In this document: piece after piece, positions 25,300 through 37,653 of the stretch
How positions within the stretch are numbered: position 1 is the stretch's first letter
How the letters are laid out: every line of letters begins with the position of its first letter
Origin: Heterocephalus glaber
Taxonomy: Eukaryota > Chordata > Mammalia > Rodentia > Bathyergidae
Assembly: GCF_000247695.1 (NCBI RefSeq)
Contig: NW_004624778.1
Span: forward strand, 10,027,006 to 10,091,005
DNA length: 64,000 nucleotides
Direction: 5' to 3'
The notes under the pieces: model-generated
Told to the model about the DNA's origin: nothing
Seen by the model: the letters and a program-made list of their open reading frames with translations, nothing else
The model's database searches: none
Translations under genes and position numbers: made by a program

Positions 25300-25600
25300 A
25301 TGTTTACCTGTTGTGGTCATTTTGACTTTGGGGTAGAGCTAGAAGTCGCACAGTGCCAGATCCAATGAATAAGGTTGATGAAGACACACCATAATGTTTT
25401 TATTTCACAGAAATTGCCTTACAAATTTTGAAAAGATTCAGGACAAGGCAGCCATGACAGGGCAACTACAGAAGATTATGAAAGAGAAGTCTCAGAGATG
25501 CTTCAGAAAGTGGCAAAAACAATGAGAAAAGTGTTCAAAGCCAGGGGGAATATTTTGAAGGGGGACCTAATTGCAATATGTCTTTTACTATGATACATTT
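25300..25600. mobile_element. Possible mariner-like transposase remnant
   Basis: The + strand at about 25440-25590 conceptually gives pieces resembling the C-terminal end of mariner/GVQW-type transposases (a CFRKWQK-like stretch, then a Cys followed by an FEGD-like position). The match is short, broken by stops and from memory. Confidence 0.25.
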
Positions 25601-26878
25601 TTAAGTTTAAAGACTCACCATATTTTTGATCATACCTTGTAGTAGGCACTGGTGCATATTTGGAGAGTGAATCAAATGCAATTTTGTGGCAAGGCAGTTT
25701 GAGATGCAGAAAGATCATGTCTGGCCAAGTTCATTCTGCAGGCCCCTGGGACAGAACTGGGAATGGTAAGGCGGGCTTTCTCTCCCAGCCTTGCTACCTC
25801 ATTCAGCTTCTCTGTGCTGCCCATTCTCTCAGGACACACAGACACCTTGCCAGTTCATCTGGTCCCAACATCAGGACATCATGTGCTGTCCTCCTTTGTG
25901 CATCTGCACTTGGGAGGTAGTGATGAGAGGAGCCATGCTGCCTCCAAAGCAGCAATGCCCTCTGCAGAGAAGAACCCCTGGTGCCCTTGAAGTGGGCATC
26001 CTGGAAGTAGGATGCCAACCAGAGTGCTTCTGTTGGTAGGTTACCCTTGGGTGGCCGGATGCTGGGCGCCCTGGCTACTCTCCTTTGCCTGCTGCTTCAC
26101 ACTAGACCATGCTGGGCTTGATGGGAGCAGTGGGGACTTGGGAACAACAGGTGCTGTCAGGATTTGGGAATGTCTTCAGCCAGCCCTGGGCTAGCCCAGT
26201 GGAGGGTAAGAGGCATTTCTACCTTGGAGGCATTTTCATAGGTGGTGCTTTGCAGGATCCGACCTACCACATGAGCAGGTGTGGTGCTGCATGCTCATTT
26301 TGCAGATCGGAAAGCTAAAGTCCACAGATAGGATGCTTTGTGCCCCACTTGGTCTCCTGAGGGCTTGCCTGGGCCTTGTCTCCATAGGAGCAGGCAGCCT
26401 TGGCCTGAGGGCTCACTTGGTCTAGCTAGGTCGACTTGTTCAAAGGGACACTGGCCTGAAAGAACTAAGCAGTATTCTAAGTGAAGAGCAGAGGGGAAAG
26501 GGGAACAGCTGGAGCAGGCCTTGCTAGTGAGGGCCGACCCAGTCGGGGAAGTCAGGGGAAGTCACAGGCCAAGCCAGGGGCAGCCAACAGGCTGATGGAG
26601 TCACTTGAGGTGGCCTGAGATGGGCCTTTGCTGCAGGTCAGGAATCTGGGATCTGCTAGTTCTGAAGAGCCCTCAGGGCTCTTCCTTTCCCGGGCACTTC
26701 CTCCCTCCTTCCCTCTGCTCCTCTCCTCCTCTGCTCTGTTCTCCTTTTGTTATCACCTCTCTCCCTTTTGTTATCACCATTCCTGTTCTCTTTTACAACC
26801 GTATCTCTCCCCTGCCTTCCTTTCTGTTTTCTCACAGTATATTTCCACCAGTGTTCTTCGCTCTTTCTCTCTGTCTCT

Positions 26879-26879
<1 letters not shown>

Positions 26880-26912
<33 letters not shown>
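26880..26912 (+). repeat. (AC)n microsatellite
   Basis: Uninterrupted AC run after a pyrimidine-rich stretch (26690-26880). Confidence 0.95.
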
Positions 26913-26913
<1 letters not shown>

Positions 26914-27155
26914 CCCAGAGGGCTAGATGGGGTGCCCTGGAGCAGCACTGGTTGGAATCTATTGTAACTGGCTCTGGCTCCCCTTAAAAGCAAGTAGACA
27001 CTCTACCACTGCGGTGGTCTGGGTTCAGGGGGATGGGGAGACCAAGAGCTCCCATAGTACTTGGCTCCGGCTACTGTCTGAAACCCACCGTTAGAACCTC
27101 AGAACATGATCTCCTGAGCATGTAACTGCTTCCAAGCAGAGCCAGGAGCTATGCT

Positions 27156-27193
27156 CTCCTCCTCCTCCTCCTCCTCCTCCTCCTCCTCCTCCT
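27156..27193 (+). repeat. (CTC)n trinucleotide repeat
   Basis: About 12 perfect CTC units, non-coding. Confidence 0.95.
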
Positions 27194-27509
27194 GTCTTCA
27201 TCACCGCACTTCAGTAGGGCTCCTGCAGAGCAGAAGCACAGAGGACCTGTCCTCAGAATTCTCCTGGAGCCATGGAGGCCCAGGAAAGAAGACGTTGACT
27301 GTCCGTCCACTGTGTTCATAGGGCCGGCCTGTGTGTGCGTAACCCAGGCCCTGCAGCCTCCATGGGAAGGGCCCTGTGGACATGGCTTTCCAGACTTGTT
27401 CCCTGCTCTAGGTGCCAGGCAATGCTCATGTGAGATGGCCCCAGGAGTGCATGCACTTCTTGACAGGCGTCAAGGCTTGGGGGTTTGCTTTTAAAAATTA
27501 ATTTACTTG

Positions 27510-27591
27510 GGCCGGGGATTTAGCTCAGTGGGTTCGCCACCTGCTGTGCAAGCGCAAGGACCGGAGTTTGATCCCCAGCACACACAAAAAA
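27510..27591 (+). mobile_element. ID-like SINE, sense
   Basis: GGCCGGGGATTTAGCTCAGT to TTTGATCCCCAGCAC with a short A-rich tail. Flanked by TTAATTTACTTG at 27498-27509 and 27592-27603. Confidence 0.9.
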
Positions 27592-27603
27592 TTAATTTAC
27601 TTG

Positions 27604-27668
27604 AGCCTGGGCTACACAGTGAGTTCAGGGCCACCCTAAACTACATAGAGAGACTGTCTAAAAAAAAA
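27604..27668 (+). mobile_element. B1-like SINE 3' part, sense
   Basis: AGCCTGGGCTACACAGTGAG to an A9 tail: the right half of a B1-type 7SL SINE. It is flanked by TTAATTTACTTG (27592-27603) and TCAATTTACTTG (27669-27680), sharing its left target site with the neighbouring ID-like SINE. Confidence 0.8.
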
Positions 27669-27984
27669 TCAATTTACTTGAGTCTTTATAAGGCACAGAA
27701 TATTAGGAGAATCTTTAAACTCCTGAGCTAAGAGGACAGGCACATGGTTGACAAGGCTGAACTGTACGTCATGGTCCAGGCCTTCTGCCCTCAGCTGGTG
27801 GCGGCAGGAGGCCCTGTTGTGGATCTGAATTTACTTCATCTGGGTTAGCTGGATGTGATTCACACTGACTACTCACATCCCACACAGATCCTCGGTTCAT
27901 GCTGGACTTGCAATAGGTACCTGTGCTCATTGCAAAGAATTCTTGCTCTGTCTATGATTCTTCAAAGCTGCAGCCCCCACCCAT

Positions 27985-28160
27985 CTCATACAAGAATTGA
28001 ACCCAGGGTCTTCACACTGAGCAACATCCCCAACCCTTTTTTTTTTTATTTTGAGACAGAGTGTTGCTAAGTTTCCCAGGCTGGGCTTGAGCTTGTGATC
28101 TTCCTGTCTCAGCTTTCCAGAGTCCTGGGTTTACAAGCATGTACTACCACACTCTAAGCT
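27985..28160 (-). mobile_element. B4-like SINE, antisense
   Basis: AGAATTGAACCCAGGGTC ... GAGCAACATCCCCAACCC, then poly-T and TTTTGAGACAGAGTGTTGCT to ACAAGCATGTACTACCACAC. Confidence 0.82.
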
Positions 28161-28716
28161 GGTCTTTCTACTAGCAGCTGCTTCCATGAAAATCCGTGCG
28201 GGGCTCAAATGCTAGCAGACAGTTCCTGCCCTCTACCAAGGTTTTTAGCCAGAGGCTGCTTCCTGCACATTTAGCCCACTCATCCACTGAGGTCTTACTA
28301 TGTTTTAGCATCTGTGTGAGGCACAAGGGATACAAAAGAATGAGGAAACCCAGGCCTGACACTTAAGGAATGCAGCCTTCTGTCCACTGATGCCTTCTAT
28401 AAAACACCCTGCTCTGCCTGGGTATTTTGATAGATCCAAGAGGCCTGTTCTCATGGGAAGGTTTACAGAGACCTCATTGGTATCTTTTGGGATGGGCAGC
28501 CTGGAAGACTGTTCCTTATCCACATGTTCCTTTTCTGTGATTACATCTTGCCTCTGACCATCCCTCCCTTCTACTCTCCTTTCTTTTACTCCTAGTCCAC
28601 GGGCAGCTGGAGCCACACACTGGCATTTGCTGCTGGCTGGAAGTTTGTGGTTTAATTGTCTCAAAACCATGGACAAATAGGCTTCCTAAGGATGTAAATT
28701 CTCCTCCTTGCAGTGT

Positions 28717-28798
28717 TTTTTTGGTACCAGGGATCAAACTTGGGTCCTTATGCTTGCCCAGCAGGCAGCGGAAACCACTGAGCTAAATCCCCAGCCCT
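28717..28798 (-). mobile_element. ID-like SINE, antisense
   Basis: TTTTTTGGTACCAGGGATCA to GAGCTAAATCCCCAGCCCTC. Probable target-site copies CTTGCAGTGTTTT and CTTCAGTGTTTT flank it. Confidence 0.85.
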
Positions 28799-29790
28799 CC
28801 CTTCAGTGTTTTGAGAGCTAGAATTCTGGTTCCCTGGAAGAAGCTGAGCTTTTCATCAGAAATCAAAGACTGGCCCTGGGGAAGCATCAGAAACCTGCTC
28901 CGGGTTTTAAAGAATCCTTTGGGCATATCACTTCCTGGGTAGATCCTGTGTGTCCTTTATTGGAGAGGGAACCAAAATATATAGAGAGAGGAAAGCAGAC
29001 ATCTGGTAGTCCAAGGAGTTGAGAACAGGCCTTTTGGGTTGATCAGATGTGAACAACAGAGGTTAAACTGAACTACCTGGAGGTTAGGAAACCAAGAAGA
29101 ATGGCCTGTGCAGCTGGGTTTTGGGCAGATGGCTCACTTTCATTTTCTTTGTCTTGGATTTGTCTGGTTTATAGTCAAGTAGTTAGCTTCTGAAGCGTAC
29201 ACCAGACTCCCAGCCCTACCATTCATGACTCCCCGCCATTTACCCTCCCCATTCCGGTACCACCTCCCCAAGCATCCTGCATCTGAAAGAATCACAGAGG
29301 ATGCATTCCCCGGTCCCATGGAGTTTGAATGTCTCCCAGGCTGCATAAGTCAGTGTGGACCACAGAGGGATGATGCAGAAAACAAAATTCTGAGCTGTAT
29401 CGTGTTGAGGGAAGAGGAGGCTCCTTTGAAGCTATGTGGAGGGGAATGTGATGCCCATCTTTGGACACCAGCCTGTGGCTCAAATCTCCTCTTTGCACTG
29501 TGGCTCAGGCTCCAGGCTTGGTCCCTGAGAACCCCAGGCTTGCCCTCCTTCCTGTCATTCTCTTTCCTCCTCCTCTCAGCATGGTGGCCACCACAGGCCA
29601 GTTGTCAACTTTAACTATGATCAGCCCACCACGTGCAGAAGTGGGAGGATGGAGTAGATGCTGCAGGGAATTTGCATCATCCCATGGAAGGGTAGAAGTG
29701 CCCATTCTTTGCCTGTGCTCTCGCTGCTCTGCTGGGCAGCTTGTTGGCTTCTGAGTGGGCTTTTGCAATGTTGAGAATACAGCACTTTCT

Positions 29791-29931
29791 TTTTCTAAAA
29801 TTAATTTTATTGGTACACTTTAGATATACGTGATAACATTCATTGTAGGGAATTTGTACCTGTACATACTATATCTTGAGTCTTCTTTTTTCCCATTTCC
29901 CTCCCCTCACTTCAACCCCTCTTCCCTTCCT
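29791..29931 (-). mobile_element. Severely 5'-truncated LINE-1 (3' end only), antisense
   Basis: Antisense L1 3' UTR terminus with AATAAA on the minus strand (in TTTTATTGG) beside the T-rich start. Flanked by AGCACTTTCT at 29781-29790 and 29932-29941. Homologous to the block at 63808-64000, which supports the assignment. Confidence 0.65.
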
Positions 29932-31033
29932 AGCACTTTCTGAGAAATGCCTTCTTTATGTGGATTCAAATCTGTCTACCAGAATGAGCTTTTCCCTGAC
30001 TGCACCTCTGACCTGATTGAGTGTCCTCTCCCCTGCTCATACCCAGATTCTCTAGCTGTTCCTCATGCCATGACTGTAGTTCTCTCACAACCCCACTCTC
30101 CTCCATCAGGTCCAGTTCATAAATGTCCACCTTGGCACAAGATGCCTGCCCAGCCACCCTTTCAACCTGCTGGGTCCTGGGAAAGGCAAGGCCTGAAGCC
30201 TTTTTCAGGAGGGCTGTCCAGAGGCCCTTCAGGATTTGCCTTGCCACAGAGGTTCCCGCCTTGGTCTGCTCTGTGAAGCTGGGGCTTGTCCTTGGTTTCA
30301 GGCCAGAGGGGCCTCAGGTTGTTGGCCAATGGGGACTGAGCTGTGCCTGAGCAATCTCACCACCGCAGCCCTCTTCAGCATCTCAGTAGAGAGATTCAAA
30401 AGCACTCCCCATGGGTGCCAGCAGCTGGAGACTTGCCAGTATTAGGTCACCTCCTCAGGCAGGAACAGGCTTGTTTTTAGGGGAGCTATGGAGAGGGAAA
30501 GGGGAAGAGGAGGGGAGGTGGGGCCATCAGGGCCATGGCATGTATTTCTGATCAGTAGCCCACTTGGGCTGGTGGGTTCCTCCCTGGGGGATCTTGTGTG
30601 ACTGCATGAATGTGTGAGGGTTCTGCACAGGGAGGAGGGGACTCTGTTAGGCAGGGCAGGAGTCACAGCACCTAGATTCAGGAGGCCCTGGACTCCAGCC
30701 TGACTCTGCCAGAGGTACCCAAGACCTTGGACAGGCTACCCAGATTTCTTGGCCCAAGGTCCTCATCTGTAGGATGAAGGCTGTCTTTCATCTTGCAGGG
30801 TCTCACATATTCTTTTTCACCATCTTGGAGGCAGCCTCATTTGGCATCCTTGATATTGCCCTCAAGAACTGTTTCCTTACCAGCTAGTAATATAATACTT
30901 AACTTTGCCAGATGATGAAGGTCTTTTCCCCCTCTCTCCCTTGCTCCTACCTTCCTCCCTTTCCTCTCTCCTCCATTTTCTTATTTCCTCTCCTCGTTTA
31001 GGATCCCCAAGCCCCTTCTAAGAACAAAGGACA

Positions 31034-31123
31034 GGGCCGGGATTTAGCTCAGTGTTTCTGCCGCCTGCCTCGAAAGGTCCTGAGTTTGATCCCTGGTACC
31101 AAAAAAACCCCCCCAAAACCCCC
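31034..31123 (+). mobile_element. ID-like SINE, sense
   Basis: GGGCCGGGATTTAGCTCAGT to CCTGGTACC and an A/C-rich tail. Flanked by the perfect 13-bp duplication AGAACAAAGGACA at 31021-31033 and 31124-31136. Confidence 0.92.
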
Positions 31124-31399
31124 AGAACAAAGGACATTTGCTGCATGGTATTTACCCTGAAAACACTCACTTCACAGCTTATTACTAGAGATGAAGTCTG
31201 TACACAAAAAAGAGGCAGAGTCCTCACTTGGGAAGACCTTGGAAGGCTCTACGGAGACACACCATCTGCCCTGGGTAGTCAAGGGTGGACAGGATGTGAC
31301 AGTTTGTGATGAAGGGTGGCAGTGCCTGGGGCAAAGAACAACTATCAAGAGCCCAGAGGCAGGAAAAGGCCTTGAGGGTCTGGGACAGATGAGAGGGAA

Positions 31400-31502
31400 G
31401 ATCACATGGGGTGGGGGGAGAAAGAGAGAAGGGAAGAGGGAAGAGGAGGGGAGAGATAGAGGGGGAAAGAGACAGAGACAGAGAGAGACAGAGAGGGGGG
31501 CT
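31400..31502 (+). repeat. Polypurine tract
   Basis: About 100 bp of nearly pure G/A sequence with GAGAGACAGAGAC-type units. Accounts for long artificial frames on both strands. Confidence 0.85.
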
Positions 31503-32579
31503 GGAGGGGAGCTTTGCAGGGAATGGCATAGTTAGAATTCGGCTCTAGAACATTAATATGGCAGCTATTTGGGACAGGGATGTCACAGATGTTCCTCGCC
31601 TCTCATTAGATGTTGAGCAGCCCAGGAAAGCATCATACTCTCACTTTGGGGGGGTGGGGTTGGGGGCTGGAGGCTGGGGTCTGCCACACCCATCTGTGGA
31701 CCCCATGCTGTCTATTTGGCTCCCACAGAATGGAAGAGAGATGTAGCCAGCAGAGAGGTGTTGGCAGGTATGCAGGATTAGATATCAAGGGGCCACAAGT
31801 GGAGGAAACTAAGGCCTGGAAAAGTTCACTGTGACTGTGAGGAGGGGCACCCCTGGCCCTCTGGCCCCCTTGGAAGCTTCTTGATACTGCAGCCTCCCTC
31901 ATGGCCTCTGTGGGCAGACATCTGCTTTGCAAAAGACTGGCTTTCTTGGGGCTGGTGCATGCTTTTGAAAAAGTAGCAAACACTGAGCTCCAGTGATGAG
32001 GCCAAGACGTGACCCACTGGTGGCCCTCTGTCCTCTCCCTGCACACCACCCCAGGGCTTCCAGAGAGGGTCTCTTTAGCCTTACCCACCCCTGTCTCTGC
32101 AACTCCAGTGCCCACCCCCCTTTCTGCCCAATTGCTCTGGGGAATGATCCTGGGTCAGTGAGCTGAGGGTCAGCAAGAAACCGGACACCCTGAGAACTGG
32201 CTTGGGGACAAGGGAACATGGCCTTGCTTCCCTGGAGGCCTGGAGGGTCTGGTTCCCATCCTCTTCTTCCAGGGTTCCCAGGAGGAGTGCGGTCTGGCCC
32301 TGGTTGGCTGGGCAATCCCTGACAGGATTCGGGGCAGGCCTGTGCCTGAAGCTCCCGAAAGTAGAAAGTGGTTGTCACCAGGGCAACGTGGTGGGTGGTA
32401 GCCCACAGGCTGGGCTGATGTATCAGGTGCCACTGTGGTGCCATCAGCATCACCTGCCCTTCCTCCTGCAGGCCTCTTGTCTGAGGGCTGACTATGGGGC
32501 CTCTCAGCCCTGGAGTCTTGAGGGTGAAGCTTTGAGGGGAAAAGCAATTTCCTAAAAGAGTAGAATGAATAATACTGGG

Positions 32580-32581
<2 letters not shown>

Positions 32582-32648
<67 letters not shown>
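32582..32648 (+). repeat. Compound (TG)n(AG)n microsatellite
   Basis: About 16 TG units passing directly into about 17 AG units. It generates long spurious reading frames on the minus strand. Confidence 0.95.
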
Positions 32649-32649
<1 letters not shown>

Positions 32650-32865
32650 ACCTTCAGTCAAGAGTGGGCCATCCTCCTTGCCCCATAGCCTCCACCATCT
32701 CTGGCACTCTAGTCTTGTCCTAGTATCTCTCTTCCATTCCAGGTCCAGCTCTGACTCCACTGACCACATCTGCTGCCCAGAGGAGGCCCAGACAGCATCC
32801 AGGGTGCCCTCTGGCGACCTGGTGCTATTTCTGTACCACTCTGTTCCTTGAGAGGCCCTGCTTAG

Positions 32866-33184
32866 TCCCTTTGGGGTGCTATAACAAAATGCCATAAACT
32901 GGGTGGTTTTGAAACAACCAACATTTGTTGCTCAGAGTTCTGGAGGCTAGAAGTCCCAAGATCAAGGTGTCTGGTGAAGCCCTCTTCCTCATGGATAGCA
33001 TATGCTAGCTGTGCACCCTCATGGTAGAAGGGGCGAGCTAGCTCTCTGGGGCCTCTTATAAGGACCTTGATCCCTTCCATTAAAGCTAATAACCTTGCAA
33101 ATGCCCCACCTGCTAATATGACCATACTGGGGGTTGGATTTCAAGTTATGGATTTGGGGGGACACAGGCATGCACACCATAGCA
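32866..33184 (-). mobile_element. MaLR-type LTR (MLT1/MST-class), antisense
   Basis: Matches the antisense of MaLR LTRs from memory: GGGGTGCTATAACAAAATGC, TCTGGAGGCTAGAAGTCCCA, TCTCTGGGGCCTCTTATAAG, and an end at ACACCATAGCA. A solitary LTR with no internal region seen. Confidence 0.65.
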
Positions 33185-33739
33185 TCCCTGACTGCTGCCT
33201 CTGCTTTGTCAAGCTCACCAGCTCTCTGTGCCCTTCCCCTGGTCCTGCTTCTCAACTTGGCTTTCAAGACATAGCTAGGTTCAAATCTCTACCCTGTCAC
33301 TTACCTGATGGGTATACCGGGCAAATCGACAAGCCTTTCAGAGACTTGGGTCCTCATCTCTGCCTACCTTCCCAAAGCTCTTGGCCTTGTGTCCTGCCTC
33401 CCCTTTCCTTTCCTTCCTCCTTGGGGCTGTGTGGTTTCTTCTGTCCTCCAACTCACCCACTCTCCAGCTGCCAGTCTCCTTGGGTTCCTTGCCCACAAGG
33501 CACAAAGCAGCTTCCAGTTCCCAGGCATTTGTGAAGTACCCATTTTGTGTTCTGTGGTGTCAGGTGGGCATCAGGTGAACCATGCATCCGTGAGCTTCCA
33601 CATCACAGCTGTGCAGGGACAGTCCTGGCCTCGCCCTACTCCCTAGCCCTGCACTTGCCTTGCTCAGGCTCCGCTCCTGCTGTAAGCCACTGTTCCTCGT
33701 CAAGTCTCCGGAGCTGCAATTGTCAGTATGAATTTCCAG

Positions 33740-34040
33740 GGGCCTAAGAGATGCATTTTTTTCTTCTGAAACTAATTTGTGTTTTATAATTGATGTGTTT
33801 ATTTAATGTGGTGCATTGTTTGTTTGTTTCTGGGAGACCCTTCTTTCCCTTCACTCCTTGAAAATGTTATTTAGCTCAAGATGGATCATTCAATTGGCGG
33901 CATTTTAGCCTTGGGGACACATGATAAATGCACAGTGTAATCATGGACATCTGGAGATTATTTTTTAACATGAAGGAGTGACTCTAATGGGAAAAGCTGC
34001 AGGTTGTCTACTAGTGTGTGAGGGCATCTGGGAATGTCAT
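33740..34040. promoter_or_regulatory. Candidate intronic regulatory element
   Basis: Repeat-free AT-rich block (TTATAATTGATG, TTATTTAATGTG, CATTCAATTGGCGG, GTGTAATCATGG) with clustered homeodomain-like cores. It resembles conserved non-coding sequence but cannot be tested here. Confidence 0.22.
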
Positions 34041-35211
34041 TGTTCAGACTTCACTGGTCATTGGCTTGTCATGGACCCAGATAGCCCCCTGAGAGTTTCA
34101 CTTTCTTGATCTCTGAGACTAACCAGAGCAGCTGTTATCAGCTACTGTCATAGGGCCCACATGACACAGTGCTGAGGAGGAGCCCAGGGAACCCAGGGTG
34201 CAGGTTTCCCAGCTTTATTTGCATCCAAGCAGGATGATGAGGCTGAGAACCACTCTGGGAATGGAGGTGACAGAAGAGGGATAGAGTCCCTGAACAGAAG
34301 TCCAAGGACCTTTGCAGGTCCTTTGAAAATTGCCAACAATATTATGGGACAGAGATACTATTGTCCACCTTCCTTTTGCTCCTCATCCGGGCAAGGGCAT
34401 CTGCTTTTACTCCCCTGTACATCAGCTGGGCAGCCTCCCTAGGCCAGGGTGTTAGCCGCTGCCCTGTGGTGGCCATGGGACCTTGCAGGCTGTTGAGTTC
34501 AGGACAGCAGAGGGGCAGTGGGTGAGGAGGAAGGAAAATGCGGTGAGAGAGGTTGCTGCCACCCAGGGCCCGAGGGAGAGGATGCTGGCAGCCCCACCCC
34601 CTCATCCCTGCCAGACCTCCTCAAACCCAGGGCTCCTTGGGAACGCCTGCCCCTCTTTTTACCACTCAATTTCAAACCAATTTGCTTCAGTCAGCCTCAG
34701 CACCTCAGGCCTTTGGAGGAATTATTTTCCCCTCACTCCTTTCAACAACCAGGCAGACATCCAGGTATTTTCTGAGCACCTGCTGAGCAGCACGTGGGGA
34801 TCCAGACTTGGTGAAGCCACACAGCTCAGCCAGTGGCATGTGTAGACCCCAGGGGCTGCCAGGTGCCTAGTGGGTGGGAGAGGCTGGGTCTTCTACAGAC
34901 CTCTGGGGAGGGGTGCATCCTTGGGGCTCATGGGCAGGAGGCATTTGTGTGGGAGACCAGAGGTGACACAGACCCTTAAAGGTAGCTGTGAGATTCGGGC
35001 AAAGTCCCCTCTGTGGGAATGTGCATGGAGAGTCTACAAACATTCAGCAGACCAACATGGGAGTCTGGGGAGGGCTTGGTGGAATCCGAGGAGGACAGAG
35101 CTTTTATATCAGGCTAAAGGGTATGGGTTTCACCAATAAGCAATGGGGGGCTTCCCGTGTGAGGGCAGACTGGTTGTCTAAAATGCTCTGTGCTATATAT
35201 AGAACTGGCTC

Positions 35212-35535
35212 TTTTCCTTCAGAGCTGTGCTGGCCCATCTGGAAGCCACTAACTACAAGGGGCTTTTGAGCACTTGTAATGTGGCTAGTCCCAACTGCGC
35301 TGTGTTGTAAGAGCAAAATATATACCAGATTTTGAAGACCTAGTATGAAAAACAAGAAAAATATCTCAGTAATCTTTTAAAAAATCAAATACATATTAAA
35401 ATAACATTTTGGCTATATTGAGTTATATAACAGTATTAAACTTAATTTCACCTGTCATTTTATTTTTCTAACTGTGACTACCAGAAAATTTAAAATTCCC
35501 TAGTGGCTCACATTATAATTCTATTGGACAGGGCA
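35212..35535 (-). mobile_element. hAT-type (MER33-like) DNA transposon, near full length
   Basis: Opposite orientation to the copy at 24638: begins CTGGAAGCCACTAACTACAA and ends CACATTATAATTCTATTGGACAG, whose reverse complement corresponds to the left end CTGTCCAAT. Internal TTTTCACCTGTC-type segments also match in reverse. Confidence 0.55.
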
Positions 35536-37249
35536 GGCATAGTCTTTCCAATGTCCTTTTAACAAAACTCATTTCTCCTCTGTCATCAGGACCGACTTCC
35601 ACTCCTTTATCTTCCTACAGCTCTTCTTTCCTGTGCTCACTCTCTTTGCCTCTTGGCTTCTCCTTTCTCTGTCAGGAGGGTAAATGGTGGAGTGAGGGAG
35701 GCAACCCAGGGCCACTTTCACATGCCCCAGTCTCTGGACTCATCAGAGCCAGAATTCATGAGGCAGGCAGAGAGGCCCTCCTTACCTGAATGCTAGTAAG
35801 AACTAAGGTTCAGGTAATTCTCTTCTGGCTCATTTTTGTTTCTTTTTGCAAATTAAAAAAAAAGAAATCTATCAAATACACACTATTTACCATCTTGAAT
35901 AGACCAATATAAAATAGATTTAGTAAAATAGCTGATATCTGCCTCTGCCTTTCCCACTAAAATCAAATTTGCTTCAGCTCAACACTTTCCATTCTTTTTC
36001 AGGCATTCACCTCCTAATTTACATAAGTTACTGAGTAAATTTCTAACTAAACAGTTAGATTGCTTTGTTGATTTTTCAATTTCTGACATTGTCTATATTC
36101 TTCATATTATGGAAGAAATGTTCTTTTCTGTTCTAATATAGTTTATCTGTTATTTGTTTTATTATTAATATATAAATATTATTTACAGCAGAGTCAAGTA
36201 GTACATAATAATTACATTTTCTTACATAACTTTTTTTTCTGCAGGTAATCATTGACTCATTTTCTCTTGTTAATGTCTTGCTTCCTATGAGTTTTAAAAA
36301 TAAATTCTTACCAAATTATCAATGTTTAAATTCCTTCCAATTGTATTTTCACATGGCCAAATTTATCTGTAATTCTATTCTTTCCATTCCCCTCTCCTCC
36401 AGATACCCTCCTGGAACCCCCATCCTTGTGTACAGCTGTGTGCTTGAAAACACTCCACCTCTTTGGGGTGCACCCCCTGTTTCATTGTTCCTTTTTTCTT
36501 GGTTTGTGTCAGTACCTCTTTAAGAAGACAGGAGGGTTAATTTTTATTGGAAATCTTGCATGTCTGAAATGGCTTTATCCTATTCCCACAGTTAATTAAT
36601 GGTTTGACTGGACATAGAATTCTAGATTAAAAATCATTTTTTTCCTCTTAGTACCAGGAAGGCTGTTGCTCTATAGTTTTTCAGCTTCCAGGGCAACTTT
36701 TGAAAAATCTGATGTTATTCTGATTTATGCCCTTTGCATAGGAGCTGTGTACTCTCTTTCTGGGAGGTGCTAGAATGGTCTCTTGGACCCCCTTTGGAGA
36801 TTTAACAGTGTGATGCCTTGGAGTGGGGTTCTTACCCCTGTCTATATTGCTAGGTACTGAGACTACCTTTTTTTATTTGTTTGTTTGTAATCAAGAACCA
36901 CAGATCTTCAGTACTGGAAACATTTTTTGTAACTTTTTCATAATCCTCTCCTCACTATTTCCTCCATTTTTTCTCTCTTACTAGTGAAATGTGGAGTCAT
37001 GTGATCAACCTTGTCTTACTCTGCTTCTGGGAAATGTTCCTGGCTCAATCTCTAACTCCACTGTTGAATTTCAGATTTTGCTTTGTATATTTTTAATTTC
37101 CAAGAGCTGTCTTTTTTTTATATAGCTTCTTTTAAAATAGCTTCCTGTTGTTTCAAGGATTCAACATCTTATTTCTCTGAGGATACTGAAGCCTCCCCAC
37201 TACCACCATCACCCATCCAATCCTAACATTATCTCTGTTCCTCTGAATT
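35536..37249 (-). repeat. AT-rich sequence including ancient L1M-type fragment (about 36530-36840)
   Basis: The 36530-36840 segment (GGCTTTATCCTATTCCCACA, GACTGGACATAGAATTCTAG, ATGCCTTGGAGTGGGGTTCT) resembles antisense L1M sequence and is related to the large L1M block of intron 3. The rest is AT-rich with nothing assignable. Confidence 0.45.
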
Positions 37250-37263
37250 CATTTTTTTCTTTT

Positions 37264-37347
37264 CTTTGTTTTGGTACTGGGGATCAAACTCTGAACCTTG
37301 TGCTTTCAAGGCAGGTGGCGGAACCACTGAATTAAATCCCCAGCCCT
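37264..37347 (-). mobile_element. ID-like SINE, antisense
   Basis: TTGGTACTGGGGATCAAACT to GAATTAAATCCCCAGCCCT; target sites ATTTTTTTCTTTT at 37251-37263 and 37348-37360. Confidence 0.88.
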
Positions 37348-37523
37348 ATTTTTTTCTTTTTAATTTTGACATGTTCTCCCTCTCTTTTTCACTTTGTAAC
37401 CTTCCTCATCAGACCCATGAACTGTCTTATCATGTCAGACAAAGCAAGCCACTAAGAGCTGTCCAGAAGCACTGTGTGCCTGTGTACAAGAATGGACTTA
37501 CAATGAACTGGTGTCATTATATA

Positions 37524-37637
37524 CATAGATATATTATTTATTTGTTTGCTTATTTATTTATTTTGGTACCGGGGATCAAACTCAGGACCTTGCGCTTTCG
37601 AAGCAGGCACTAGAACCACTGAGCTAAATCCCCAGCC
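37524..37637 (-). mobile_element. ID-like SINE, antisense, with long T-rich tail
   Basis: A T/A-rich tail precedes TTGGTACCGGGGATCAAACT to GAGCTAAATCCCCAGCC. A perfect 16-bp target duplication, CTGGTGTCATTATATA, lies at 37508-37523 and 37638-37653. Confidence 0.92.
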
Positions 37638-37653
37638 CTGGTGTCATTATATA

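Noticed and set aside
27510..27591. tRNA-like sequence (A and B boxes) of the SINEs
   Set aside because: The boxes belong to tRNA-derived SINEs with A tails and target duplications. No cloverleaf-forming intact tRNA gene was seen.
31899..32895. Long minus-strand reading frames of 241 and 250 codons
   Set aside because: Both run through the TG/AG microsatellite and give poly-Ser/Leu/His/Thr tracts. There are no splice or promoter features and no recognisable protein.
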